In this document: positions 49,332 through 58,314 of the stretch, one piece after another | Position numbering within the stretch: position 1 is the first letter of the stretch | Layout: each line of letters starts with the position of its first letter | Assembly: GCF_040537815.1 (NCBI RefSeq) | Contig: NZ_JBEWSZ010000001.1 | Coordinates: forward strand, 806,001 to 870,000 | Direction of reading: 5' to 3' | Source of the DNA: Mesorhizobium shangrilense | Lineage (GTDB): Bacteria > Pseudomonadota > Alphaproteobacteria > Rhizobiales > Rhizobiaceae | DNA length: 64,000 nt | The notes under the pieces: model-generated | Database searches by the model: none | What the model saw: the letters and a program-made list of their open reading frames with translations, nothing else | What the model was told of the DNA's origin: nothing | Program-made: the position numbers and the translations under genes

Positions 49332-49456
49332 ATTTAAACGCGTCCGATCTGTTTCCGGTTTCCGGCGGCAGCGAGTAACCGCGCCTAGATCGCATCCTCC
49401 CAAGACTTTGACCGCGTAGGAGAGCAGATTTTTCTCTGCCCTCTCGGTTATCGGGG
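49303..49456 (-). ncRNA. Trans-acting type sRNA, candidate alpha-r9 (Smr9C) family
   Basis: The minus strand has a good promoter (49461-49489), no open frame and a strong intrinsic terminator ending in eight T residues. This gives a transcript of about 150 nt in the 630-base gap between the DUF1467 gene and proS. The Sinorhizobium meliloti sRNA Smr9C, about 150 nt, is recalled to lie near a proS gene, so membership of the alpha-r9 family is my inference from synteny and size. The rest of the gap (49457-49796 and 49166-49302) holds no gene I can support. Confidence 0.65.
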
Positions 49457-49460
49457 CACA

Positions 49461-49489
49461 CTAGCCTAAGGCAGATGAAAATGTCACGA
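49461..49489 (-). promoter_or_regulatory. Promoter of the sRNA gene
   Basis: The minus strand carries GTGACA (49484-49489), a 17-base spacer and CTAGTG (49461-49466), close to the rhizobial sigma-70 form CTTGAC-N17-CTATAT. Transcription would begin near 49456. Confidence 0.6.
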
Positions 49490-49796
49490 AGAATTTTGCC
49501 CTGAAACGGGCAATCTCGTGCTGCACTGCACAATAGTGCGGCAGCCTTTGCTTGCAAAAAGAACAGTAAGCTATGTGGGTGAACTATTGTTCACCGAGAG
49601 CGCCGCGTCCGTCGGAGGCGCAAGGGATACCCAGGCACGTTGAAGTTGCACATCGAGCGGTGCGACGATCGATTTCCGATTTCGGACCGATGCGGCGGGC
49701 CGGGTTTCCATCCGGCCATGAAATGGCTATGAAGCCGGGGCAAGCAAGCCAGTGCCGTGCGATTCCTGCGCGGTCTCCTCACTCACGGACCAGTCC

Positions 49797-51125
49797 ATGC
49801 GTTTGTCGCGCTATTTCCTGCCCATCCTCAAAGAAAATCCTCGCGAGGCCGAAATCGTCTCGCACCGGCTGATGCTGCGTGCCGGCATGATCCGCCAGCA
49901 GGGGCAAGGCAGCTTTTCCTGGCTGCCACTGGGCAAGCGGGTGCTGGACAAGGTCTGCCAGATCATTCGCGAGGAGCAGGACCGCGCCGGTGCGCTCGAA
50001 ATCCTGATGCCGACGATCCAGTCCGCCGAGTTGTGGCGCGAAAGCGGCCGCTATGACGACTATGGCAAGGAGATGCTGCGCATCAAGGACCGCCAGGACC
50101 GCGACATGCTCTATGGTCCGACCAATGAGGAAGTGGTCACCGAGATCGTGCGCGCCTATGTGAAGTCCTACAAGGACCTGCCGCTCAATCTCTACCACAT
50201 CCAGTGGAAATTCCGCGACGAGGTGCGGCCCCGCTTCGGCGTGATGCGCTCGCGCGAATTCCTGATGAAGGACGCCTATTCCTTCGATCTCGACTTCGAG
50301 GGCGCCAAGGCGGCCTACAACCGCATGTTCGTGTCCTATCTCAGAACGTTCACGCGCATGGGCCTGCAGGCGATTCCGATGCGGGCGGATACCGGCCCTA
50401 TCGGCGGTGACCTCAGCCACGAATTCATCATCTTGGCCGAAACCGGCGAGAGCCAGGTCTACTGCGAGCGTGAGTACCTTTCGCTGCCCGTGCCGGGCGC
50501 GGACACCAACTTCTCCGATGACACCGAGATCGCCGACATCGTCAAGACATGGACGACGCCTTACGCCGCCACCGACGAAATGCACGACGAGGCGGCCTGG
50601 GCAAAAGTCGGCGAAAGCGACAGGGTCTCGGCACGCGGCATCGAGGTTGGCCACATCTTCCATTTCGGCGACAAATACTCAAAGCCGATGGGCGCCAAGG
50701 TGACCGGGCCTGACGGCAAGGATCACTTCGTGTCGGGAGGTTCCTACGGCATCGGGCCGTCGCGGCTCGTCGCGGCGATCATCGAGGCCAGCCATGACGA
50801 CAACGGCATCATCTGGCCCGAGGCGGTCGCGCCCTTCGATATCGGCCTGATCAACATGAAGGTGGGCGACGCCGAATGCGACCGCGTCTGCGGCGAGCTT
50901 CATGCGGCCTTCGTCGCTGCCGGCAAGGACGTGCTCTATGATGACACCGACCAGCGGCCGGGCGGCAAGTTCGCCACCGCCGACCTGATCGGCTTGCCTT
51001 GGCAGGTGATCGTGGGACCGCGCGGCGTGGCCGCGGGCGAGATCGAGATCAAGAACCGCAAGACAGGCGAGCGCGAGACGCTGCCCCTGGCCGAAGCGAA
51101 GAAGCGATTCGGTGCCGCCGCATGA
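49797..51125 (+). CDS. proS: Prolyl-tRNA synthetase (alphaproteobacterial short type)
   Basis: A 442-residue class II synthetase. Motif 1 lies around [20 protein letters not shown], motif 2 is [20 protein letters not shown] and motif 3 is [16 protein letters not shown], followed by the anticodon-binding domain. It lacks the editing insertion domain of E. coli ProRS, as is usual in alphaproteobacteria. ATG 49797 gives the family N-terminus [13 protein letters not shown]. It overlaps the next gene by 4 bases. Confidence 0.95.
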   Translation: MRLSRYFLPILKENPREAEIVSHRLMLRAGMIRQQGQGSFSWLPLGKRVLDKVCQIIREEQDRAGALEILMPTIQSAELWRESGRYDDYGKEMLRIKDRQDRDMLYGPTNEEVVTEIVRAYVKSYKDLPLNLYHIQWKFRDEVRPRFGVMRSREFLMKDAYSFDLDFEGAKAAYNRMFVSYLRTFTRMGLQAIPMRADTGPIGGDLSHEFIILAETGESQVYCEREYLSLPVPGADTNFSDDTEIADIVKTWTTPYAATDEMHDEAAWAKVGESDRVSARGIEVGHIFHFGDKYSKPMGAKVTGPDGKDHFVSGGSYGIGPSRLVAAIIEASHDDNGIIWPEAVAPFDIGLINMKVGDAECDRVCGELHAAFVAAGKDVLYDDTDQRPGGKFATADLIGLPWQVIVGPRGVAAGEIEIKNRKTGERETLPLAEAKKRFGAAA

Positions 51126-52408
51126 GCGAGGCCGCGGTAGCGAGATCAGCGGGCGCCGGCCCTTTTTCCGTCTTCGAGCGCATGGTGGCGTGGCGCTATT
51201 TGCGCTCGCGGCGCAAAGAGACGGTGATCTCCGTCATCGCCTCGATCTCTTTCCTCGGCATCATGCTGGGGGTGGCCACGCTGATCGTCGTCATGGCGGT
51301 CATGAACGGGTTTCGCGCTGAACTTTTGACGCGCATCCTCGGCGTCAACGGCCACCTGATCGTGCAGCCGATCGACACGCCGCTGGAAGACTATGCGCAG
51401 GTCGCCGGCCGTATCAACGGCGTGGCCGGCGTCAAATATGCCATTCCACTGATCGACGGACAGGTGCTGGCGCAAGGCAGTGTCGGCGGCGGCGCCGGCG
51501 CGCTGGTGCGTGGCATACGCGGTGAAGATCTCAGCAAGATCTCGATCGTCGCCAGCAATATCAAGCAGGGCACGATCGCCAATTTCGACGCCAGCGACGG
51601 TGTCGCCATCGGCAGCCGCATGGCGGAGAATCTCGGCCTCGCGCTCGGCGACACCATCACGCTGATTTCGCCCAACGGCGACGTGACGCCGCTCGGCACG
51701 ACGCCGCGCATGAAGGGCTACAAGGTCAACGCCATCTTCGAAGTCGGCATGTCCGAGTATGACAGTTCCATCGTCTATATGCCGTTTCCAGAAGCACAGC
51801 TCTATTTCAACATGGACAGGCAAGCGCAGACGATCGAGATCTATGTCGACAATCCCGATGATGTCGACGCGCTGAAGCCGAAGGTGGAAGAGGCGGCGCA
51901 GCGGCCGGTCTTCCTGACCGACTGGCGCGAGCGCAACCAGACGTTCTTCTCCGCCCTCCAGGTCGAACGCAACGTGATGTTCATGATCCTGACGCTGATC
52001 GTGCTGGTGGCCGCCCTCAACATCATTTCCGGCCTGATCATGCTGGTGAAGGACAAGGGCCACGACATCGCCATCCTGAGGACGATGGGGGCTTCGCGAG
52101 GAGCCATCCTGCGTATCTTCCTGATGACGGGGGCCGCCATCGGCGTGGTCGGCACCATCGCCGGCGTTTTGCTTGGCGTCGTCATCTGTCTCAACATCGA
52201 GCGGATCCGCGAATTCTTCTCCTGGGTCTCGGGCACGGTGCTGTTCAATCCGGAACTCTATTTCCTGAGCCAGCTGCCCGCCCGCATGGACGCCAGCGAG
52301 ACGATCTCGGTGGTGATCATGGCGCTGGTGCTGTCGTTCTTGGCAACCCTGTTTCCGGCGTGGCGCGCGGCCAGGCTCGATCCTGTCGAAGCCCTGAGGT
52401 ACGAATGA
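51122..52408 (+). CDS. lolC: Lipoprotein-releasing ABC transporter permease (LolC/E type)
   Basis: A 428-residue inner-membrane permease of the Lol system, which extracts outer-membrane lipoproteins for transfer to LolA. It starts with the cytosolic [21 protein letters not shown], then one membrane helix, a periplasmic domain and three C-terminal helices with [21 protein letters not shown] single permease gene suggests a LolF-like or homodimeric complex rather than a LolC/LolE pair. It overlaps proS and lolD. Confidence 0.92.
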   Translation: MSEAAVARSAGAGPFSVFERMVAWRYLRSRRKETVISVIASISFLGIMLGVATLIVVMAVMNGFRAELLTRILGVNGHLIVQPIDTPLEDYAQVAGRINGVAGVKYAIPLIDGQVLAQGSVGGGAGALVRGIRGEDLSKISIVASNIKQGTIANFDASDGVAIGSRMAENLGLALGDTITLISPNGDVTPLGTTPRMKGYKVNAIFEVGMSEYDSSIVYMPFPEAQLYFNMDRQAQTIEIYVDNPDDVDALKPKVEEAAQRPVFLTDWRERNQTFFSALQVERNVMFMILTLIVLVAALNIISGLIMLVKDKGHDIAILRTMGASRGAILRIFLMTGAAIGVVGTIAGVLLGVVICLNIERIREFFSWVSGTVLFNPELYFLSQLPARMDASETISVVIMALVLSFLATLFPAWRAARLDPVEALRYE

Positions 52409-53097
52409 TGGCCGAGGCCATTATCGAGTTGAAGAGCGTCGAGCGGCACTATGTCCAGGGGCCGCGCAAGCTCACCATCCTCAACGGGGTCGATTTTTCG
52501 CTGAAGCGCGGAGAGATGGTGGCGCTGGTGGCGCCATCCGGCACCGGCAAGTCGACGCTCCTGCACACCGCCGGCTTGCTGGAGCGACCCGATGCCGGCG
52601 ACGTCATCCTGGCCGGCCGCGCCTGCGGGCGTCTTTCCGACGATGAGCGTACCGCGATCCGCCGCAACGATATTGGTTTCGTCTACCAGTTCCATCATCT
52701 GCTGCCGGAATTCTCGGCGCTCGAAAACATCATGATGCCGCAGCTGATCAAGGGGCTGTCGCGCAAGGAAGCCTCTGAACGCGCGGCGCAACTGCTCGAC
52801 TATATGCAGATCGGCAAGCGCGCGCTGCACCGCCCGTCCGAATTGTCCGGCGGCGAGCAACAGCGCGTCGCCATTGCACGCGCGGTTGCCAATGCGCCGC
52901 TGGTCCTGTTCGCCGACGAGCCGACAGGCAATCTCGACCCTGTCACTGCTTTGTATGTGTTCGAGGCGCTGGGTGCGCTGGTCAAGCAATCGGGCCTTGC
53001 GGCACTGATCGCCACCCACAATCACGAACTGGCCTCGCGCATGGACCGCCGTGTTACGCTGGCAGACGGCAAGGTGGTGCCTCTCGGCTCGGGCTGA
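52405..53097 (+). CDS. lolD: Lipoprotein-releasing system ATP-binding protein
   Basis: A 230-residue ABC ATPase that drives lipoprotein release. Walker A is APSGTGKST near residue 42 (Ala in place of the first Gly), the signature is [14 protein letters not shown] and Walker B is [16 protein letters not shown] 52405 gives a 4-base overlap with the permease; an ATG directly after it at 52408 is equally possible. Confidence 0.94.
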   Translation: MMAEAIIELKSVERHYVQGPRKLTILNGVDFSLKRGEMVALVAPSGTGKSTLLHTAGLLERPDAGDVILAGRACGRLSDDERTAIRRNDIGFVYQFHHLLPEFSALENIMMPQLIKGLSRKEASERAAQLLDYMQIGKRALHRPSELSGGEQQRVAIARAVANAPLVLFADEPTGNLDPVTALYVFEALGALVKQSGLAALIATHNHELASRMDRRVTLADGKVVPLGSG

Positions 53098-53172
53098 CCT
53101 CAGATCTTGGCTAGGGGCAGCCGGTCGTTCGAGCAGCTGTAGTGGCTGCGTCAGGCGTCCATGCCGTCCCGG

Positions 53173-53943
53173 CTAGTCGCCGCGACTGACATCAAGCTGC
53201 CTTGAAGGCTTGCCCATAGCGGGCTTGATGGTCGCAATCGCAGTTGCGACGTCCGGATCACCGGGAACGGCCCGACTGTAGGCCAGAAGATCGTTTGCCG
53301 CAGAGTCGAGATCACCAAGGGCGAGGTGCGCCATACCGCGCTGCTTGAGGGCGGCCAAATTGCCGGGGTCTTGGGCAATGGCGCGAGAAAGGTCCTCGAT
53401 AGCCTCATTTGTACGGCCGGCTTCCACTTTGATTCTTGCTCGTTCAACCATGAATCCCGCGTTGTTGGGGTCGAGGGAGATTGCTTGGTTGAAATCGCTC
53501 AAAGCCGCAGGAAACTGTTTCAGGTCTTCAAAAACAAGGCCACGCCTGTGATAGACAAAGGCTTTGTGCGGCGCCATGTCTACTGCGTGATTGGCGTCCG
53601 CGAGAGCCTCTTGAAGAAGGCCGAGGGATCGTAGGGCGGCCATGCGATTGTCAACATAGCCAGCCACAGTCGGATTCGCTGCGATGAGACGTGAGAAATC
53701 TTTGACAGCTTCGGAAAATATTCCGAGTTGCATGAGCGCATTGCCCCTTCGAAGAAGAAGGCGGTCCGTCATCTCACCGCCAGATCTACCCCTCAATGCA
53801 ATTGAGCAATAATAGACCTTGTCGTTCGGTGTCTTCGAATGAATGCAGCGCTCCACGTCGGCGTTGGCGGCGTCCGAAATGCCACTAACGAAAGCGACTG
53901 GGATCAGGCCTATCGCCAAAATTCCAAGAAACCGCCAAGCCAT
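53173..53943 (-). CDS. TPR repeat protein (exported)
   Basis: A 256-residue protein with an N-terminal signal peptide (AWRFLGILAIGLIPVAF) and four or five tetratricopeptide repeats from about residue 60 onward (for example AFVYHRRGLVFEDLKQFPAA, AALSDFNQAISLDPNNAGF). It probably acts as a periplasmic protein-binding scaffold. ATG 53943 has GGGAG 7 bases upstream; the longer frame to 54165 lacks support. Convergent with lolD. Partner unknown. Confidence 0.83.
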   Translation of the reverse strand: MAWRFLGILAIGLIPVAFVSGISDAANADVERCIHSKTPNDKVYYCSIALRGRSGGEMTDRLLLRRGNALMQLGIFSEAVKDFSRLIAANPTVAGYVDNRMAALRSLGLLQEALADANHAVDMAPHKAFVYHRRGLVFEDLKQFPAALSDFNQAISLDPNNAGFMVERARIKVEAGRTNEAIEDLSRAIAQDPGNLAALKQRGMAHLALGDLDSAANDLLAYSRAVPGDPDVATAIATIKPAMGKPSRQLDVSRGD

Positions 53944-54237
53944 CACAACACTCCCCACAGCCACAGGCGAAGTATCACGAGAAATTTGCCGATGACGAGG
54001 GTGCCTTGATGAGAAGGATGCGTCGTACCCCCAAAGTCGCCTGGGAAATGACCAAGCGACCAAGGTAAAGGCCGGCGCTCTCGTCGGGCGGGGGCGTTGG
54101 GGTTGGACGGCCGCCATGGTGCAGAGCAGGTCCACTGCACCAAACCCTGGCAACCGGCCAGGCACTCGCGAAATGGCGTGATCGCGGAACCGTTTCGGTG
54201 TGATACGATCCTGGGCACTCGCTGGTCGGAGGCCACC

Positions 54238-54390
54238 GTGAAAAGGATCATTCTCGGGGTTGGGGCGTTGCTATTCTTGGTGGCCATCCTGGCGACCGTC
54301 TATTCCTTGATCTTCGGTTGCCCGCATGGCGGTTCATACCGGTGCGTGCAGGGCTTCAATCGGGAAGTCTGTGGCTGCCCGCAATCGTAG
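54238..54390 (+). CDS. Small single-pass membrane protein, GTG start
   Basis: A 50-residue ORF from GTG 54238 with GGAGG 5 bases upstream. It has one hydrophobic helix (IILGVGALLFLVAILATVYS) followed by a Cys-rich tail with three or four Cys (GCPHGG, RCVQGF, VCGCPQS), which could be an exported disulfide-bonded or metal-binding tip. No family recognised. Coding is supported only by the ribosome-binding site and the amphipathic layout. Confidence 0.5.
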   Translation: MKRIILGVGALLFLVAILATVYSLIFGCPHGGSYRCVQGFNREVCGCPQS

Positions 54391-54636
54391 CTTTCGCGGC
54401 GCTCCTGTCGCGAACGGCCTGGAATCTCGCGTAGGCAATGGCAGCTTCACCCGGCCCCTCCCATTCAGGATGAGGACCCTTCAGGGTCATTCTGATCTAG
54501 ATAGGATTACATCCTAATATGAAGTTCGAATCCGTGAGCGCCTGAATAGCGGCTCGATCATCCTGAACGCCCAAGAGCTTCGAAATTCAATCTACTGGAT
54601 GGTGACAAGGCGCAGCACAAGGAGGACGCTAGGAAG
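54391..54636. other. Intergenic region with no identifiable feature
   Basis: I find no gene, tRNA or clear promoter in these 246 bases. There is a small AGGAT/ATCCT palindrome near 54503-54515. An AAGGAGG ribosome-binding site for the following gene lies near 54618-54624. Confidence 0.5.
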
Positions 54637-55035
54637 ATGACGGACCGGGAAGACTTCCTGGCGTGGGTGAAGACCTCGCTGTACCAAGCCGAGCTTGCCC
54701 TCCACAACGGTGACCCGGCGCCACGCCGGGCGCTCTGGTCCCATCGTGAGCCGGTCAGCGTTCTCGGTGCGTGGCGCAACGCCAACGGTCAAGCCGAGGT
54801 TGATGACCTCTTCGCCCATCTGGGAAAGAGCTTCTCGAACTGCACGTCATTCGTCTTCGAGGTGCAGGCGTACGAAGTAATCGGCGACATGGCCTACACA
54901 GCTGGGCTGGAGCGCACGTCCGTTTCGGTCGACGGTAAGCCGCGCACATACACGTTGCGCGTCACTCAGGTCTATCGCCGGGAGGACGGCCAGTGGAGAG
55001 TCGTCCACCGTCATGGCGACACCGTGGCCGAATGA
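54637..55035 (+). CDS. NTF2-like/SnoaL-type protein
   Basis: A 132-residue protein with the cone-shaped NTF2 fold pattern: an N-terminal helix (DREDFLAWVKTSLYQAELAL), a WSHREPVSVLGAW strand region, and a C-terminal beta sheet ending VTQVYRREDGQWRVVHRHGD. Such proteins act as small enzymes or ligand-binding units; this function is unknown. An AAGGAGG sequence about 14 bases upstream supports the start loosely. Confidence 0.8.
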   Translation: MTDREDFLAWVKTSLYQAELALHNGDPAPRRALWSHREPVSVLGAWRNANGQAEVDDLFAHLGKSFSNCTSFVFEVQAYEVIGDMAYTAGLERTSVSVDGKPRTYTLRVTQVYRREDGQWRVVHRHGDTVAE

Positions 55036-55216
55036 TGGCGGATGGCTTCCCCATGGTGGAGGCCTGACGAGGTCTTGGGTTTGGCCGCGTGCTCAGAGAA
55101 TATTACACACCGATAAGGGGCAATCTTCAACGCCGTTTGACAGGGACCCGGTTAACCTTTCGCTAACCGAGCTGTTTTCTGCGGCTATCTCCATACCCAT
55201 TCGGTCATTGACTTTA

Positions 55217-55231
55217 GAACAAAATTAGAAC
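55217..55231. promoter_or_regulatory. LexA (SOS) box, alphaproteobacterial type
   Basis: The sequence GAAC-AAAATTA-GAAC is an exact match to the alphaproteobacterial LexA operator, a direct repeat GAAC-N7-GAAC (GTTC-N7-GTTC on the other strand). It lies 3 bases after a TTGACT -35-like element (55208-55213), where bound repressor would block RNA polymerase. It is 33 bases upstream of the small ORF at 55265. Confidence 0.8.
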
Positions 55232-55264
55232 AAATTAGCAACATATCGACAACAGGAGAGCGTT

Positions 55265-55351
55265 ATGACCGATCTTGTTCAGGATGTTGTGTCTCTGGTG
55301 TGCATGAGTGCGTTTCTGATTTCCATGGCGATGTGGATCGGAGCGATGTGA
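55265..55351 (+). CDS. 28-residue hydrophobic membrane peptide under LexA control
   Basis: An ORF too short for usual gene calling: MTDLVQDVVSLVCMSAFL then a further ten residues ending WIGAM. It has AGGAG 6 bases upstream of ATG. After an acidic, polar first seven residues it is one continuous transmembrane helix. It has its own promoter region with a LexA box and its own hairpin terminator, so it is a stand-alone gene. Size, membrane nature and SOS control recall Caulobacter SidA (29 residues, division inhibitor) and E. coli TisB (29 residues, membrane toxin); sequence homology to either is not claimed. Confidence 0.75.
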   Translation: MTDLVQDVVSLVCMSAFLISMAMWIGAM

Positions 55352-55353
55352 GG

Positions 55354-55403
55354 AACAGCGCCTCGTCGCTGATGTTTTCTGCTGGCGAGGAGGCTGCGCT
55401 GTT
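55354..55403 (+). terminator. Hairpin terminator of the SOS peptide gene
   Basis: The outer stem AACAGCG/CGCTGTT (55354-55360 with 55397-55403) and inner stem CCTCG/CGAGG begin 3 bases after the stop. They are followed by the T-rich AAGCCTTTCTT. This closes a very short transcript of about 170 bases. Confidence 0.6.
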
Positions 55404-55459
55404 AAGCCTTTCTTGCCGCCATGACGCTAGGGTGCCCTGAAGACAGGGAGTAGCACTAG

Positions 55460-56710
55460 GTGTCGCCCATCGTCACGGCCATTCTCGTGGCCGCCAATCT
55501 CGGGCTGATTTTTCTGCTGATGACCGTGCCGCTCGGTTTGCGCACGGTCAGGATCAGCCGCCTGGTGAAGATGGACCGGCAACGCCTCTGGCAGGCGCTG
55601 TGGCCGCTTGGGAGCGACGCCGGCTGGTCCGGCGAGATCCTTTCCGCCGAATCGCTGGGTGCTGGCGGCATGGTCCGGATAAGACTTTCCTGGGAGGGGC
55701 GCGACGGCCAACCCATCGAGCGCACGGTGATGCTCGAGGATGTGGAGGAGTACAGCCGCTTCTCGATGCGCGTTATCGAAGACACGGCTTTGGATTCGTC
55801 CTTCTGGGCGGACTATCGCGAAACCACCGAATTGGTCTCCGAGGGTGCTGGGACGCGGGTGATTCTCAGCCAGACCGATCGTTACCGCGGCATGGCCTTT
55901 CTGGTTTTCCGCTACTTCGCCATGCGCCGTGAGCTTGGCAAGTTGGAGATCTGGGCCAGGACCGGCGCGTATCGCAAGGGCGGCTGGTTCGAGCATCCGC
56001 TCAGCCAGGTCGGTTTTGCCATTCTTTCGGCACTCATCCTGTGGCCGTTCTTCGGATTGAACCTTGGTGGCCTGGCACTGGCCGCGATCCTGACATCGGT
56101 GGTCGCCCTGCACGAACTCGGCCACATGGCGGCGTTCCGACTGACAGGACATCGCAAGGCACGGATGATCTTCATTCCGCTGCTGGGCGGCATCGCCATT
56201 GGCGGGCGGCCCTATGACAGCCGTTTCGAAGTGGCGTTCGTGGCGTTGATGGGCGCGGGCTTTTCAGCCTTCCTGGTGCCGTTGCTGATGGCTGCCAGCA
56301 TCCTTGCCGGCGGCGAGGGGCATCGGCTCGCGGCAGCGTTGCTGACGACGCTTGCCGGCTGCGCGGCGCTGTTCAACATCGCCAATCTGGTGCCGGTGTG
56401 GAAGTTCGATGGTGGCCAGGTGTTGCGCCAGATCTGTCCAGGCCCGATCGTGCTGGCGCTGGCCTCGTTTTCGCTGCTGTCCGCCTTTCTGGCGCTCGGG
56501 TCGCGCGCCGGCTTTTCATCCAACTTCCTGCTTGGCACCGGCGCCGTCTTTGCAATCCTCAGCCTGCTGACGATGCGCAGTGGCGTGAAACCACGCCATG
56601 AACTGAAGCCGATCCGCACCTTCGACCGATTCGTCATGGCGGCGGCGCTGCTGGCGGTGTTCGCCATCCACGGCTACGGGGTGTTGTGGGCTTCGGCACG
56701 GCTGATCTGA
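55460..56710 (+). CDS. M50 family metalloprotease with N-terminal START-like region
   Basis: A 416-residue membrane protein from GTG 55460, with GGGAG 9 bases upstream. After one N-terminal helix, about residues 35-170 look like an SRPBCC/START-type domain (RLWQALWPLGSDAGWSGEIL to GAGTRVILSQTDRYRG). The membrane part has the zinc motif HELGH at about 218-222 and a third ligand in WKFDGGQVLR near 315, as in site-2 proteases. It is likely an intramembrane or membrane-associated protease with an unknown substrate. Confidence 0.8.
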   Translation: MSPIVTAILVAANLGLIFLLMTVPLGLRTVRISRLVKMDRQRLWQALWPLGSDAGWSGEILSAESLGAGGMVRIRLSWEGRDGQPIERTVMLEDVEEYSRFSMRVIEDTALDSSFWADYRETTELVSEGAGTRVILSQTDRYRGMAFLVFRYFAMRRELGKLEIWARTGAYRKGGWFEHPLSQVGFAILSALILWPFFGLNLGGLALAAILTSVVALHELGHMAAFRLTGHRKARMIFIPLLGGIAIGGRPYDSRFEVAFVALMGAGFSAFLVPLLMAASILAGGEGHRLAAALLTTLAGCAALFNIANLVPVWKFDGGQVLRQICPGPIVLALASFSLLSAFLALGSRAGFSSNFLLGTGAVFAILSLLTMRSGVKPRHELKPIRTFDRFVMAAALLAVFAIHGYGVLWASARLI

Positions 56711-56728
56711 GCCGGTTGCCAGAGAGAA

Positions 56729-57475
56729 TCAGCCAGCCTTGCGCGTGGCTTCCGCCTGCAGGGCGGTCGCCGGTCCGAACACATCCTCGAATGCCGACTT
56801 CAAGGCATGGTCGAGGTCGGCCATCGTCACCGGCAGGCCGAGATCGACAAGACTGGTGACGCCGTGGTCCTGAACGCCGCAGGGCACGATGCCGCCGAAA
56901 TGCGCGAGATCCGGCTCGACATTGATGGCGATGCCGTGAAAGCTCACCCAGCGCCGCAGCCTTATGCCAATCGCGGCAATCTTGTCCTCGGCGGGTGAGC
57001 CGTCCGGCAGTGCGGGACGATCCGGCCGCACCACCCAGACGCCGACGCGGTCCTCACGCCGTTCGCCCAGCACATTGAAGGCGGCAAGCGTGCCGATGAT
57101 CCACTGTTCGAGCGCGGCGACGAAGGCGCGCACATCCTCGCGTCGGCGCTTCAGGTCGAGCATGACATAGGCAACCCGCTGGCCCGGCCCGTGATAGGTG
57201 TATTCGCCACCGCGTCCGGCCGCGAACACCGGGAAGCGGTCCGGCTCGATGAGGTCTTCGATTCGGGCGGAAGTGCCGGCGGTGTAGAGCGGCGGATGCT
57301 CGACCAGCCAGACCATTTCGCCGGCAGCGCCGCTTCGGATCGCTTCGGCGCGCGCCTCCATGAAGGCAAGCGCATCGGGATAGGCGGTGAGGCCGGGTTC
57401 GATCCGCCATTCGACCGGCGCGGAACCGGGCAGGGGCAGGAACGACGTGGCTATCTGGCTGCGTTCTGTCATCAC
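56729..57475 (-). CDS. lipB: Lipoyl(octanoyl) transferase
   Basis: A 248-residue enzyme that moves octanoyl from acyl carrier protein to lipoyl domains. It shows [20 protein letters not shown], the catalytic Lys in [17 protein letters not shown], and the catalytic Cys in [18 protein letters not shown] 57475 and 57472 are adjacent alternatives. Convergent with the M50 protease gene. Confidence 0.94.
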   Translation of the reverse strand: MMTERSQIATSFLPLPGSAPVEWRIEPGLTAYPDALAFMEARAEAIRSGAAGEMVWLVEHPPLYTAGTSARIEDLIEPDRFPVFAAGRGGEYTYHGPGQRVAYVMLDLKRRREDVRAFVAALEQWIIGTLAAFNVLGERREDRVGVWVVRPDRPALPDGSPAEDKIAAIGIRLRRWVSFHGIAINVEPDLAHFGGIVPCGVQDHGVTSLVDLGLPVTMADLDHALKSAFEDVFGPATALQAEATRKAG

Positions 57476-57739
57476 GGGTCTCGTCCACGGCTCGTCATTT
57501 CAAATGCACGACACGCCCTGGGTGTTTGTCTTGTCCATGTCACGATCCCAAACGCTCGGCGCCTTGGGCGACATTCCTTCATATGGCGGCAATCGGCCAA
57601 AACGTCCAGTTCACAGCGCGTTTCAACCTTCTCGACCACTATGCCAAAATCACTGGCGATTATTGCGTGCCGCGCACTTGTTTCCCCGGAAACGATTTGC
57701 TACACGCCGCGAGCCGGTTGGTTCCGGCTCCTACCACGT
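57476..57739. other. Intergenic region between lipB and tRNA-Leu
   Basis: These 264 bases must hold the lipB promoter (minus) and the tRNA-Leu promoter (plus). No convincing hexamer pair is seen for either. Open frames here run into the tRNA and are not credible genes. Confidence 0.4.
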
Positions 57740-57824
57740 GCGGTCGTGGCGGAATTGGTAGACGCGCAGCGTTGAGGTCGCTGTGGGGCAACCCGTGGAA
57801 GTTCGAGTCTTCTCGACCGCACCA
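57740..57824 (+). tRNA. tRNA-Leu (anticodon GAG)
   Basis: An 85-base class II tRNA with a long variable arm. The acceptor GCGGTCG pairs CGACCGC, the anticodon stem CAGCG/CGCTG encloses loop TTGAGGT (anticodon GAG, reads CTC/CTT), and the T loop is GTTCGAGTC. CCA is encoded. Its last 15 bases are repeated 1.4 kb downstream. Confidence 0.97.
57810..57824. repeat. att-like direct repeat, copy 1 (tRNA-Leu 3' end)
   Basis: TTCTCGACCGCACCA is the 3' end of tRNA-Leu, and it recurs exactly at 59220-59234. Tyrosine integrases commonly use tRNA 3' ends and leave such duplications, so this would be the left boundary of a relic element. Confidence 0.7.
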
Positions 57825-57846
57825 TTCAAATTTCGGACCATTGAAA

Positions 57847-58116
57847 TCATTGTGATTTCTCGGATTTCCCTCGCATCGCGTATCTCATGGTGCAGGCGTT
57901 GGGTGTTCTCGATCTTTTCGGAAGCCTGTTTTGCAGCCGCTTTCGATCGGCTGATTTCGTGTGGAGGCTCGCCATCGTTCCTCTCGTCCCGCCGAATAAA
58001 GCCTCAAGCTCTGCAACAGTGACACCGGATTCGGCCGCCTTTGTCGCGTCGATCTTGCGAACTCCGTGTGCCAACTCCTTCACGCCGGCTGCATTGATAG
58101 GTGTGGGCGACCACAT
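57847..58116 (-). pseudogene. Degraded tyrosine integrase C-terminal fragment
   Basis: The minus strand keeps the integrase C-terminal region: the HxxR box in AHGVRKIDATKAAESG, then VTVAELEALFGG and MASLHTKSADRKRL. The catalytic Tyr, normally in a SLYT context, is His. After RKRL the frame breaks near 57933-57936. The next frame continues family-like sequence (KQASEKIENTQRLH), so one base appears lost. The catalytic domain upstream is absent. It lies 23 bases from tRNA-Leu, the likely integration target. Confidence 0.75.
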
Positions 58117-58314
58117 TCATTCGACTGGGTAGACAGGCGGCCGGCGAACAGTCCGGCGTGTCGAAGCAGCAACAGGTGGGGCCATACGCGCATCAGACGA
58201 TCCGCCTGTTGCTAGACTACAACATAAAATTGAAATCCTTCCAAGGAACACGCTGCGACATTTCTAATATTAGAAGCTGCCTCTATACCTCATGCAGTTC
58301 ATGAGGGGCTTGTT

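Noticed and set aside
49573..49872. 99-codon open frame upstream of proS
   Set aside because: It overlaps proS in another frame and has no supporting signal. The region is better read as the leader of proS.
57526..57855. Plus-strand open frame running through tRNA-Leu
   Set aside because: It overlaps the whole tRNA and has no ribosome-binding site or family features.
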